From contig NZ_JAJPRF010000001.1 of assembly GCF_021206925.1 (NCBI RefSeq), positions 248,001 through 312,000 on the forward strand: 64,000 bases of DNA, written 5' to 3'. Below the pieces are notes generated by a model. That model was not told the origin of the DNA. It saw nothing but the letters and a program-made list of their open reading frames with translations, and did no database searches. Positions 16,707 through 24,929 of the stretch are shown here, piece by piece; position 1 is the first letter of the stretch; the number at the start of each line of letters is the position of its first letter. Position numbers and translations under genes: made by a program. Source of the stretch: Rhodoflexus caldus (lineage in GTDB: Bacteria; Bacteroidota; Bacteroidia; Cytophagales; Thermoflexibacteraceae).

Positions 16707-17846
16707 CTACTCAATCAAAAACGGCTGCGGCGAAAAGCAAAGGATAAATATGAGCAAGGCTATCCAGCCAAATATTTTTCTGCCCGTGTTTAGCGGTGTT
16801 TCGTCGGCGGCTTGCGGGTGGTAGATGCCCAGCACGCGCCCCAGCAAAAACCCAAAAACTAACCAGCCCTGATAACCTTTGAGCGCGGGGAAGAAAAAAA
16901 CCGTTACAAACTGCGCCCCAAATACGCTGACGGCAAGCAGCAAAACGGTTAGTTTGTTATCGGAAGTTTTGCCGAATACCCAATACAGATATAGCAAATA
17001 GAGCGGCAGCGACGTTGCCAAGTCTTCGGGGGCATCTTCGGGCGTAATCATACCTAATCCGGCGTAAAAGATGAAAATCCAGAACAGCGCCAACGAAACG
17101 GGGCGATGCGCCTTGCCGCCAATCAACCCGTAGAGGATATGTCCGCCGTCCAACTGTCCGATGGGAATCAGGTTGAGCGCCGTAAAAAACAACGCCAAGT
17201 AGCCCGCCAACAACCAAGGATAGTGCATCATCTCTTGCGGTGGCGGAATGCGCTCGGGGTCTGCCACATAAGTTTTGAAAAACTCAAACAGCAAGTTGCT
17301 GCCCAAGATAACGTTGCTGCCCGGCGGCAGATTCTTATATGCCTGCTCGTAGAACCGTACCCCAAACTGGCGATATTCAGGGTGGATGTTGAAAATGTAG
17401 TCTATGGGCGGCAGGTTGGCAAAGCCGTACCAAAGCACCCCGACAGCGACAACAAACCCCGCCAGCGGTCCGGCAATGCCCACATCAAAAAATGCCTTTG
17501 CACTGCGGATGCGGCTGCGAATGCGAATGAACGCCCCCAACGTACCGATGGATGTCGGCAAGCCCAGAAAACCCAACCACATGGGAATGTAGTAGGGCAG
17601 GCTCACCCGTAAACGGTATTTTTGAGCAGTAAAATAATGCCCGAACTCATGCACGGTCAGGATGCCCAAAAACGGCAGCGAAAAGGTCAGCCCTTGCCAA
17701 AATTCCTGCCAGCCCATCGGTCGGGCAGAATAAAGGAATGAATTGCCAAACATCCACTCTGCCCCTGCCAATGTGGTACAAATGAGTGTGGCAACAAAAA
17801 GCGACAGGTGAAGAATATAACGGCGGATTTTCGGGGGAATACTCAT
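16707..17846 (-). CDS. Site-2 protease family (M50) intramembrane metalloprotease
   Basis: A 379-residue membrane protease with about eight helices. The zinc motif HEFGH is at residues 66-70, and the second motif LIPIGQLDGGHILYG supplies the metal-binding Asp. There is no PDZ domain, so it belongs to the short S2P group that resembles archaeal and plant EGY proteases rather than RseP. The start codon overlaps the stop of the TIGR03643 gene by four bases (ATGA), so translation is probably coupled to it. The substrate is unknown; membrane-anchored anti-sigma factors are usual ones. Confidence 0.92.
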   Translation of the reverse strand: MSIPPKIRRYILHLSLFVATLICTTLAGAEWMFGNSFLYSARPMGWQEFWQGLTFSLPFLGILTVHEFGHYFTAQKYRLRVSLPYYIPMWLGFLGLPTSIGTLGAFIRIRSRIRSAKAFFDVGIAGPLAGFVVAVGVLWYGFANLPPIDYIFNIHPEYRQFGVRFYEQAYKNLPPGSNVILGSNLLFEFFKTYVADPERIPPPQEMMHYPWLLAGYLALFFTALNLIPIGQLDGGHILYGLIGGKAHRPVSLALFWIFIFYAGLGMITPEDAPEDLATSLPLYLLYLYWVFGKTSDNKLTVLLLAVSVFGAQFVTVFFFPALKGYQGWLVFGFLLGRVLGIYHPQAADETPLNTGRKIFGWIALLIFILCFSPQPFLIE

Positions 17847-18133
17847 CGCTTGCTGATTTTATTGAACGAAATCGCCCGTTGGCGGCTGCAACGGTGGCGA
17901 AATCCCGTATCGGGTGATTTGGCGGCATGTTTAGTGGCTCTGCCCTGTACACGCTCGCGCCACATTTTCCATGAAGAAAGTTTCATTTCTTGCCGCATGA
18001 GTTTGATAACGTCTTTTTCGGGCAACCCGAATTGTGATAAAATCGCATCAAACGGCGTACGGTCTTCCCACGCCATTTCTATGATGCGGCTCACGTCTTC
18101 TTCCGAAAGTTGATATTGCTCGGCTATGCTCAT
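17843..18133 (-). CDS. TIGR03643-family small protein
   Basis: A 96-residue soluble protein with the TIGR03643 signature: LSEEDVSRIIEMAWEDRTPFDAI, FGLPEKDVIKLMRQEMKLSSW and KMWRERVQGRATKH. The helical N-terminal part looks like a helix-turn-helix, and the C-terminus is basic (ending RQRAISFNKISKR). The family has no assigned function; it is often near light-response or pigment genes in marine and aquatic bacteria. It starts at ATG 18133, overlapping the ketolase stop by ATGA, and ends overlapping the protease start the same way. A longer open frame upstream is antisense to nothing real but shares bases with the ketolase gene and is ignored. Confidence 0.88.
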   Translation of the reverse strand: MSIAEQYQLSEEDVSRIIEMAWEDRTPFDAILSQFGLPEKDVIKLMRQEMKLSSWKMWRERVQGRATKHAAKSPDTGFRHRCSRQRAISFNKISKR

Positions 18134-18870
18134 CGTTGGCTCAACTCTTTTTCTTTGTGCAACAGCCACCAAGGCGTGCCGGGGCGGTTGTGATGCTCGT
18201 AATGATAACCAAAAAAGTAACAACTCAAAAACGCCCACCAATGGTTTAGCCGTTGGCTGCGCGATTTGTGGATATTTTCGGGAGCATGTTCGCCCATGTG
18301 GGGTACATACGTGCCGAAATAGAACAATTGCAAAGTTGAAAGCACGGCAGGCAACATCCAGAAAACAATCAGATTTTCCATCGGCAACACCAACTTTAAC
18401 AGGTTGTACGTTACAGCCATCAGCAAAATTTGCCAAATATTGACGTACTGTTTGGCAAAGTGGAAATACCAGACAAAAAAATTGCCGCCGTGGTAGTCGG
18501 GGTCTTTGTCCGTGCCTACAAATCGGTGATGCAAGTGATGCTTGCGGTTCAGGTTGTCGTAAAAGTTGAATGAAAACAGGATGCAGCAAATCCGCCCAAT
18601 CCATTCGTTAAGTTTTTTGTTGGTTGAAACTACGCCGTGCATGGCATCATGCGCCGTGATAAACAAGCCCGTGTACAGATGCGTGAGCAACAAAAACAGC
18701 ACGTAGGTCATCGGCGAATAAAAATCCAAGCGATAAAAACCGACGGCATAGCTCATCACTAATGCCCACAACCCGATAATCAGGGCTGCAATCCATACCC
18801 CCTTTCCCGACTTTACCTGTCGGCGGAAAGAGGTTTGAGCGGCGTAATCGGCTACTGCTTCGTTTGACAT
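18130..18870 (-). CDS. crtW: CrtW-like beta-carotene ketolase (fatty acid hydroxylase/desaturase fold)
   Basis: A 246-residue membrane di-iron enzyme. His-box motifs are HDAMH (74-78), HHLHH (111-115) and YHYEHH (222-227), and the segments GLFITAHDAMHG, DKDPDYHGGNFFVWY, LQLFYFGTYVPH and CYFFGYHYEHHNRPGTPWW match bacterial 4,4'-ketolases of the CrtW type, with the usual length. It would add a keto group at C4 of a carotenoid ring, as in flexixanthin or canthaxanthin-type pigments of the Cytophagales. No other carotenoid gene is in the window. A general fatty acid desaturase is the alternative, but these motifs favour CrtW. Confidence 0.87.
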   Translation of the reverse strand: MSNEAVADYAAQTSFRRQVKSGKGVWIAALIIGLWALVMSYAVGFYRLDFYSPMTYVLFLLLTHLYTGLFITAHDAMHGVVSTNKKLNEWIGRICCILFSFNFYDNLNRKHHLHHRFVGTDKDPDYHGGNFFVWYFHFAKQYVNIWQILLMAVTYNLLKLVLPMENLIVFWMLPAVLSTLQLFYFGTYVPHMGEHAPENIHKSRSQRLNHWWAFLSCYFFGYHYEHHNRPGTPWWLLHKEKELSQR

Positions 18871-18919
18871 AAGCTAGTGTTTTATGGTTAATAACCGATG
18901 CGGCTTGCGTTTGTTCTTT

Positions 18920-19927
18920 TCATTCGGCTAAAATCCGTTCTATCTCAGCAACCGACAAGCCCGTCTGACGGCTGATTTCCGCCAAGTCCTGTCCCTGACC
19001 GTGCAGCAACCTGACCAACACGGCTTGCAACTGTAATGCCTTTTGCTCGGCAGCTTCTTTTTCCTTGCGCTCTTGCTCGGCTTTTTGCTCGGCGGCTTGC
19101 CTGAGTCGCCTTTCCTCTTCGGCTCGTTTTTCTGCCGTTTCTATCCGAAACTCGTAGTCGTTCAACTCACGCAAAAAGTCGTCCTCTATCTGCATCTTGT
19201 TGCGCATCTCTTTGCTCTGTACAGCCGCCTGCAAACGACGTATCACTGGACGATACCGCTCGGGAAAATCCTCTTCCCGAACAGTCATGACATGATGACT
19301 CTCGTCTATCTGCTCTTGGTCAAAGATGCTCAACAGCGTTTCCAACTCGTTCCGACGACGATGACTCAACGCAGGCACGTTGATTATCAAACCCTCGTGG
19401 AACAGCGACGGCACAAAATCGCCTTTGGAACCCAACAACTCACCCGTGTGATAGTCCCGAACGGCGGTTTCCAGCTTCACCACAGGAACCTCGGCGTATT
19501 CCTGCAAACTCTCGCCCAAAATGAAAATCGCGTATATGGGAATCCCCGCCTTGTAGCGCCGACCCTGACGGCTGACTATCCAGCGGAACAAATCCGCGTT
19601 CATGTATTGCTTGCCCAAATACGACCGAAAACGAATCATGTCGTTGGTCAGCTTGGCTTTTTGCAACTCGATGATGATTTGTTGCTCTTCGCCCGTTTCG
19701 GTGCGAATCCGCGCGGCAAAGTCCAAGCGGTAGAACGTCAAACCCGTAGTAAACTCGATGCGCGAAGACTGCTCTTCCTGACCAAAGTCGGTGCTTAATT
19801 CCTGCGGCTGAAACTGCAACTCAACGATTTCCTTGCCCAACAGTGCCGACAGGAAAATCCGCGCGACCTTGTTGTCTTCCATCAGGTACTTGAATACCAC
19901 GTCGTATATCGGATTGGCTATTTGCAT
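18920..19927 (-). CDS. Rpn-family recombination-promoting nuclease / putative transposase
   Basis: A 335-residue PD-(D/E)XK protein of the Rpn/TIGR01784 kind. The start NPIYDVVFKYLMEDNKVARIFLSALLGKEI is diagnostic, and YRLDFAARI plus IIIELQKAK supply the catalytic Asp and ExQ/K motif. The middle RFRSYLGKQYMNADL is shared by the family. Residues about 255-300 form a coiled coil rich in Glu, Ala and Gln (RAEEERRLRQAAEQK repeats). The C-terminal LAEISRQTGLSVAEIERIL resembles a small helix-turn-helix. It begins 3 bases after the holB stop, so it rides in that operon. Relatives promote RecA-independent recombination in E. coli. Confidence 0.9.
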   Translation of the reverse strand: MQIANPIYDVVFKYLMEDNKVARIFLSALLGKEIVELQFQPQELSTDFGQEEQSSRIEFTTGLTFYRLDFAARIRTETGEEQQIIIELQKAKLTNDMIRFRSYLGKQYMNADLFRWIVSRQGRRYKAGIPIYAIFILGESLQEYAEVPVVKLETAVRDYHTGELLGSKGDFVPSLFHEGLIINVPALSHRRRNELETLLSIFDQEQIDESHHVMTVREEDFPERYRPVIRRLQAAVQSKEMRNKMQIEDDFLRELNDYEFRIETAEKRAEEERRLRQAAEQKAEQERKEKEAAEQKALQLQAVLVRLLHGQGQDLAEISRQTGLSVAEIERILAE

Positions 19928-19930
19928 GGG

Positions 19931-21067
19931 CTATCTCAATTTCAACAGGTTGCCGATTCGGAACGAAAGACTCAAAAACGCCATCCGCGGGTTGGCATTG
20001 CGCTCAATTTCGTAATACGTCCGATTGAAAACATCGCTCAAAAGCGCGAGGTTTCTTTCGTTGATGACTTTTGAAAAGTTGCGGACAAAGTCCAGCGCAT
20101 CGGCTGTGAGCCGCGTACCTGCCTCGCCCAAGTGTTGAAAAGCGAGCGACTCGCGCAGGATGGTGAGTCCGTATTGCAAGATGCCTTTTTGTGCCTCTTT
20201 GTCTAATCCCGCGAATCGGTCGGCTTCTTTGATGAGCGCTGCCACGTCGGGCTTGAAACAGAGACGCATCCAATCGCGGAAGGCATTTTGACCCGTTTGG
20301 TCGGCAGCTTCTGCCATGCGCAATGCCTGATTGAGGTTGCCGTTTGCTAAAAGTGCCGTTTGACGGGCTTTTTCCGTCGGTATTCCGTACTGTCGTTCCA
20401 GTACCGCTACAAGTTCGGCATCGGTGTAGGGGCGCACGCTGACCAACTGCGTTCGCGAAAGAATAGTCGGCAGTACCTGCTCGATTTGCTGAGCTACCAA
20501 CAGAAAAACCGTTTTTTCGGGCGGCTCTTCCAAAATTTTCAAAATAGCGTTGGCAGCACTGACGTTCATCAGCTCGGGCAGCCAAATGAGCATCACTTTG
20601 TAGGTCGCTTCAAAAGATTTGAGTGACAGATTTTTGATGATGTTGCGCCCTTCCTGCACGGGGATGATGCACTGCTTATTTTCCGCGCCCAATTCGCCCG
20701 CCCAATCTGCCAAATTGCCGTAGGGCTTGTTTTTCAGAAATTCGCGCCACTCTTTCAGAAAGGCGCTGCTGACCGCTTCCTCGCGTTTGGTGATTTGCTT
20801 GGTGGTTGCCGTGGGGAAAACAAAATGTAAATCGGGGTGGATGTAGCGGTCGTATTTGTAGCACGAAGCGCAAGTTCCGCAGGAATCGGTGCTGTTTTCG
20901 TCGCGGTTTTCGCAATTCAGAAACGTAGCATAAGCCAGTGCCAGCGTGAGGTTTGGGCTGCCCTCGCGCCCCAACCAGAGTTGCGCGTGCGGAATCTGCC
21001 CTGCCCGAACGGCTGCCGTGAGCGCTTGTTTGAGCTCGTCAAAACCCGTGATGTCGCTGAAACGCAT
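19931..21067 (-). CDS. holB: DNA polymerase III subunit delta' (clamp loader)
   Basis: A 378-residue AAA+ subunit of the clamp loader that places the sliding clamp on DNA. It starts with the delta'/gamma form FSDITGFDELKQALTAAVRAGQIPHAQLWLG. The Walker A loop is degenerate (GREGSPNLTLA without Lys), as expected for delta'. A zinc-binding module uses Cys52, Cys63, Cys66 and Cys69 (CGTCASC). NAILKILEEPPEKTVFLLV and PTILSRTQLV are the sensor 1 and SRC-like arginine-finger segments. It follows the GNAT gene by 3 bases and precedes the Rpn gene by 3 bases. holA is elsewhere at 27272. Confidence 0.93.
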   Translation of the reverse strand: MRFSDITGFDELKQALTAAVRAGQIPHAQLWLGREGSPNLTLALAYATFLNCENRDENSTDSCGTCASCYKYDRYIHPDLHFVFPTATTKQITKREEAVSSAFLKEWREFLKNKPYGNLADWAGELGAENKQCIIPVQEGRNIIKNLSLKSFEATYKVMLIWLPELMNVSAANAILKILEEPPEKTVFLLVAQQIEQVLPTILSRTQLVSVRPYTDAELVAVLERQYGIPTEKARQTALLANGNLNQALRMAEAADQTGQNAFRDWMRLCFKPDVAALIKEADRFAGLDKEAQKGILQYGLTILRESLAFQHLGEAGTRLTADALDFVRNFSKVINERNLALLSDVFNRTYYEIERNANPRMAFLSLSFRIGNLLKLR

Positions 21068-21070
21068 GGC

Positions 21071-21490
21071 TTACAACTTCTTCTGAAAGTGAAACCCAAG
21101 TATTTTGTAGCCCTGATTGAACCAGAATTTATGCCCGCGGTCGTTGGTTACGTAGGCGTTCAGTTCCGATGCCACACAGCCGATAGAGCGGGCGTAGTCA
21201 AAAATCCAATTCATCATCAGTTCGCCCACGCCGCGGCTGCGATAGTCGGGATGGATGATGACATTATCGGGCTCAATGTGTTTGCCGACGTAAAATTTGA
21301 CCAAAATCCAGATGCCGGAAATGCCAATCAGGCGGTCGCCGTCGTACACGCCGACGCACCGGTAGCCCAGCGGCAGCATCTGTTCCAGCCGTTCGCGCAG
21401 CACTTCTTCGGGCAAATCGGGGTTGGTCATTTTGACCAACGGCAAGATGGAATGTATTTCTTCGGTGGGAATGAGTCGGACTTCAAACAT
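21071..21490 (-). CDS. GNAT-family N-acetyltransferase
   Basis: A 139-residue acetyltransferase. The acetyl-CoA loop is in VIIHPDYRSRGVGELMMNWI (the RxxGxG/A motif), preceded by GVYDGDRLIGISGIWI and followed by ELNAYVTNDRGHKFWFNQGYKILGFHF, the usual end of small GNAT proteins. I choose the ATG at 21490 (MFEVRLIPTEE); a longer open frame adds 31 residues with no homology-like content. It lies directly before holB. The substrate cannot be told from sequence. Confidence 0.87.
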   Translation of the reverse strand: MFEVRLIPTEEIHSILPLVKMTNPDLPEEVLRERLEQMLPLGYRCVGVYDGDRLIGISGIWILVKFYVGKHIEPDNVIIHPDYRSRGVGELMMNWIFDYARSIGCVASELNAYVTNDRGHKFWFNQGYKILGFHFQKKL

Positions 21491-21693
21491 AAAAAAAGCA
21501 TAATGCGTAGCGCCAAAGTTAGCAGTTTGTCCAGAATTGTTTGAGAAAACAATAGCATTGCTGCCCATCGGTGCAAAATACATTCACTGCGGCCGCTATC
21601 AGGCTTTTACCCAAAATTCCCGCTACCGAAAATTTTTCTTCCGACAGATTGTGTAAATTAACTGCTTCTTAATTACTGCTTAACCTGATTGAT

Positions 21694-22656
21694 ATGTCAT
21701 TCCGACTGTTTCCTTACACCGAAGTAGTCTTCAGCGTAGGTGATATTGAAAAAGCCGCCGCCATTTACCGCGACTACATGGGCTGGCAGGTTGTGCATAC
21801 AGCCCAAGGCGACCGCCAACAGCCCGCATTTTGGCAGTTGCCCGAACATTGTACGGCAGATGAAATGCTGCTCAGGCTACCCGGCACCGACAAAGGGCAA
21901 ATCCGCCTGTTAAAATTCAACGGTGTAGCGCAAGAATACATCCGACCCGGGGGGCAGAGTTGGGATACGGGCGGCTATTTAGACATTGACCTGCGCGTAG
22001 ATGACATGCAACAAGTCCAAAATGACCTGCGCGAAATGGGATGGCACGGTATCAGCAATCCTGTGGAGATGCAGATGGGGCCTTTTCTATTGCAAGAACT
22101 TTTGATGAAAGGCCACGACGAAATTATGATTGCCTTTGTGCACCGCATAGACCCGCCGCAACCGACAATGGAAGGCGGCCGCCACATCGTCAGCAACGTT
22201 TACCTGTCGGCAATGATTGTTAAAGACTTGGAGCAAGCCAAGTACTTCTTTGTCAATCAGTTAGGTTTTCAACTGCTCAATCAAATGACTATTCGCCGCG
22301 ATACGCCCGGCCCTACCATTTTTGGTTTTCCGCATAATATGGCACCTCATGCACCTGCACATCTGGCCATTGTTTCGCCCGACGGCTCGCGCGACCATAT
22401 GCTGGATATCATCAAAATTGATAACGTAACAGGAGAAGATTTTTCCGACAGAGGCGTGCCGCCTAATCGCGGCGTGCTGATGTTTCGCTTTCCGGTGCAG
22501 GGGCTGCGCGCCTATGCAGACTTTGTACAGCACAATGGCGCAGAACTGCAAATTCCCGTTACGCGCACGCACATAGCCCCGTATGGCGACGTAGAGGCAT
22601 TTGCCGTGCGTTCTCCCGATGGTTGCTGGCTGGAATTTTATGAAGTACTGCCGTAG
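21694..22656 (+). CDS. Two-domain VOC/glyoxalase-fold protein
   Basis: A 320-residue protein made of two vicinal-oxygen-chelate domains: residues about 5-150 (PYTEVVFSVGDIEKAAAIYRD start, EIMIAFVHRI end) and 165-318 (NVYLSAMIVKDLEQAKYFFVN start, DGCWLEFYEVL end). Each begins with the VOC strand-helix that brings a metal ligand. Such proteins are dioxygenases, lyases or resistance factors, and substrate cannot be assigned. It stands alone after a 203-bp stretch in which I see no other feature, and before the DsbA-family gene. Confidence 0.85.
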   Translation: MSFRLFPYTEVVFSVGDIEKAAAIYRDYMGWQVVHTAQGDRQQPAFWQLPEHCTADEMLLRLPGTDKGQIRLLKFNGVAQEYIRPGGQSWDTGGYLDIDLRVDDMQQVQNDLREMGWHGISNPVEMQMGPFLLQELLMKGHDEIMIAFVHRIDPPQPTMEGGRHIVSNVYLSAMIVKDLEQAKYFFVNQLGFQLLNQMTIRRDTPGPTIFGFPHNMAPHAPAHLAIVSPDGSRDHMLDIIKIDNVTGEDFSDRGVPPNRGVLMFRFPVQGLRAYADFVQHNGAELQIPVTRTHIAPYGDVEAFAVRSPDGCWLEFYEVLP

Positions 22657-22721
22657 CAGTTGCCCGATTGGGTGCTTAATTGCACATTCCCGAACAATTA
22701 TTCGCCTGTTTGTGTTGTTTG

Positions 22722-22729
22722 TATATTTG
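22722..22729 (+). promoter_or_regulatory. Candidate -7 element for the DsbA-family gene
   Basis: TATATTTG matches TAnnTTTG exactly, 77 bases upstream of ATG 22807. The best -33 match is TTCG at 22701-22704 with a 17-base spacer, one base off consensus. Confidence 0.4.
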
Positions 22730-22806
22730 CTTGCTGTCATCACAGGTTTACGACTGCCGACAGAAAGCGAAGAAAAATAACCCTGTCCCTTGTATTTAGC
22801 AATTTT

Positions 22807-23508
22807 ATGAAAGTAGAAATCTGGTCGGACGTCATGTGTCCGTTTTGTTATATCGGGAAGCACCGTTTTGAGCGCGCCTTAGCACAGTTCCCTCAGGCTG
22901 AAAAGGTGCAAATTGAATGGAAAAGCTTTCAGTTAGACCCCGAAAGCACTACCGATACTTCCAAAAACTATGCACAGGTTTTGGCAGAAAAGAAAAATAT
23001 GCCCTTGCCACAGGTGCGCGAGATGTTTGCCAACGTGGCAGAAATGGGACGCAACGAAGGTTTACAGCTCAATTTTGACAAGGCTGTAGTAGCCAATTCG
23101 TTGCAGGCACACCGATTTACGCACCTTGCCAAAGCACGCGGCAAACAAAATGAAGCCGAGGAATTACTCTTTAAAGCTCACTTTACGGACGGTAAAAATA
23201 TAGATGATGCAGAGGTGCTGGCACAATTAGGCGAAGAAATCGGTATTGGCGCAACTGCCGTGCGCGAAATGTTGGCATCGGAAGCCTACATATCCGACGT
23301 GCAGCGCGACCAATACGAAGCCTATCAGATAGGAGTGCGCGGCGTGCCGTTTTTTGTTTTTAATGACAAATATGCCATATCGGGCGCACAGGAAAGCCGC
23401 GTATTTCTTTCTGCCCTGCAACAATCGTTCAGAGAGTGGCAGCAAACCAATCCCGCCATTGAAACATTGGCAGAGGGCGCAAGTTGCTCAACAGACGGAA
23501 TTTGCTAA
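22807..23508 (+). CDS. DsbA-family (FrnE-like) thiol oxidoreductase
   Basis: A 233-residue thioredoxin-fold protein of the FrnE group. It begins MKVEIWSDVMCPFCYIGKHRFE, with the CPFC active site at residues 11-14, and ends GVRGVPFFVFNDKYAISGAQESRVFL, which contains the cis-Pro loop. There is no signal peptide, so it should act in the cytoplasm as a disulfide oxidoreductase or isomerase, unlike periplasmic DsbA. Upstream codons (from 22660) overlap a candidate promoter and lack homology, so ATG 22807 is chosen. The Cys-rich secreted protease gene follows 69 bases later. Confidence 0.93.
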   Translation: MKVEIWSDVMCPFCYIGKHRFERALAQFPQAEKVQIEWKSFQLDPESTTDTSKNYAQVLAEKKNMPLPQVREMFANVAEMGRNEGLQLNFDKAVVANSLQAHRFTHLAKARGKQNEAEELLFKAHFTDGKNIDDAEVLAQLGEEIGIGATAVREMLASEAYISDVQRDQYEAYQIGVRGVPFFVFNDKYAISGAQESRVFLSALQQSFREWQQTNPAIETLAEGASCSTDGIC

Positions 23509-23577
23509 AATCCCTTCATAGGGTTTGCACCCATCTACCAGATGGAAAAGCAAGCTAAAAAAAGTAAGTTTGGGACT

Positions 23578-24861
23578 ATGAAAAAGTGGATTGCATTAGT
23601 TTGGTTCTCTATGGTAGCTTTTTCGGTGGCTGCTCAACAGGAAGAAGAAACCCGTTGCAGTTTTTATCTCAGCCCCGAATCGCGGGAAAAAATGGCTTAC
23701 TTTTTTGAAAATGCCGATAAACTGGGGCAAGCGCCTGCCAATGCCCGCACGGAAAATGTGGTCTATCGCATTCCGCTAATTTTCCACGTGTTCCATTATG
23801 GCGAACCTGTCGGCACGGGTACTAACATCAGTGCAGCACAGATTTATTCGCAGATAGAAGTTTTGAATGAAGATTTTCGCCGCCTGAACCCCGACCGAAC
23901 CGAAACACTGCCGGATTTTCAGTCGGTAGCGGCAGATGTGGGCATTGAGTTTTACCCGGCGGCTTATGACTCCGCGGGTCGGTTATTGCCCGAAAGAGGC
24001 ATCCGCAGATATCGCATTCAGCGCATTCCGGGCTTTTTCTGGACAAATGAGACCTTAGACCGCGACCTGAAACCGCAAACCATCTGGGACCCCACTCGTT
24101 ACCTGAACGTGTGGGTAATAGACAGTTTGCGCCTCAACAACCGCGTAGGGCTGGCCTATGCACAATTTCCCGACCTGAGCGGCTTGCAAGGGCTTCCGCA
24201 ACAAGGCGGGCTGGCACTTACCGACGGGCTGGTTATTCGCTATAACCGCATCGGCTCTTACAACAAGGTACGTGTTAGCCAGTTGGAACGCGGCCCCTAT
24301 AACTTAGGCCGTACACTAACCCATGAAATGGGACATTTTTTTGGCCTGCTGCACCCGTTTGACCAATACTCCTGCACAACAGACGGCGACTTTTGCCCCG
24401 ATACACCACTGACCAACGCGGAAAATTTCCGTTGTAACCTAAGCACGCGCTATTGCCCCAACGCCCCTACCCCTACCATGATTCAGAACTACATGGACTT
24501 TACCGATGACTTCTGCATGAATATTTTTACGCAGTGTCAGGCACAGCGCATGAGGCGCGTAATGGAGGTCAGTCCGCGCCGCCGCGAACTGCTGACTTCT
24601 ACGGTAGGTCTGGAATCGGAAGAGATACGCCCCGAAGTGCGGCTGTACCCCAATCCTACGCAGGGCAACTTTAAGGTAGCAATAACAGGCGCACAAGCAG
24701 TTGACTATCAGCTATACGACACCATGGGAAGACAAATAGCCACAGGCAGCCTCACTGATAATGAGGTTGATTTTTCGCTGGAAGGCAAACCCAAAGGACT
24801 GTATTTGTTACAAATGAATACTTCCAAAGGCACAGTATTAAAGCGGTTGATGGTAGAGTAA
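23578..24861 (+). CDS. Secreted M43 (pappalysin-like) metalloprotease with type IX sorting domain
   Basis: A 427-residue secreted protease. The signal peptide is residues 1-20 (ending SVAAQ). The zinc motif HEMGHFFGLLH begins at His249, with ligands His249, His253 and His259 and catalytic Glu250; a Met-turn is suggested by QNYMDFTDDFCM. At least six Cys (SCTTDGDFC, FRCN, RYC, FCM, QCQ) suggest disulfides. The last 80 residues, RLYPNPTQGNFKVAI to GTVLKRLMVE, are a type A C-terminal sorting domain for type IX secretion, so the protein is exported to the cell surface or medium. I start at ATG 23578 because of the signal peptide. Confidence 0.94.
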   Translation: MKKWIALVWFSMVAFSVAAQQEEETRCSFYLSPESREKMAYFFENADKLGQAPANARTENVVYRIPLIFHVFHYGEPVGTGTNISAAQIYSQIEVLNEDFRRLNPDRTETLPDFQSVAADVGIEFYPAAYDSAGRLLPERGIRRYRIQRIPGFFWTNETLDRDLKPQTIWDPTRYLNVWVIDSLRLNNRVGLAYAQFPDLSGLQGLPQQGGLALTDGLVIRYNRIGSYNKVRVSQLERGPYNLGRTLTHEMGHFFGLLHPFDQYSCTTDGDFCPDTPLTNAENFRCNLSTRYCPNAPTPTMIQNYMDFTDDFCMNIFTQCQAQRMRRVMEVSPRRRELLTSTVGLESEEIRPEVRLYPNPTQGNFKVAITGAQAVDYQLYDTMGRQIATGSLTDNEVDFSLEGKPKGLYLLQMNTSKGTVLKRLMVE

Positions 24862-24866
24862 ATCAG

Positions 24867-24921
24867 GCAAATGAGCAAAATACTTGCGCTTTTTGCATAA
24901 ACGCATGTCGGTATCATTTGC
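24867..24921. terminator. Possible bidirectional terminator between convergent genes
   Basis: GCAAATGA (24867-24874) and TCATTTGC (24914-24921) pair around an inner GCAAAA...TTTTTGC stem (24875-24896). It lies between the stop of the M43 gene (24861) and the stop of bshC (24930). The outer loop is long, so the call is weak. Confidence 0.35.
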
Positions 24922-24929
24922 TTACTTCC

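Noticed and set aside
18134-18604. N-terminal extension of the TIGR03643 protein
   Set aside because: The extension overlaps the ketolase gene in another frame, and the family begins at MSIAEQ.
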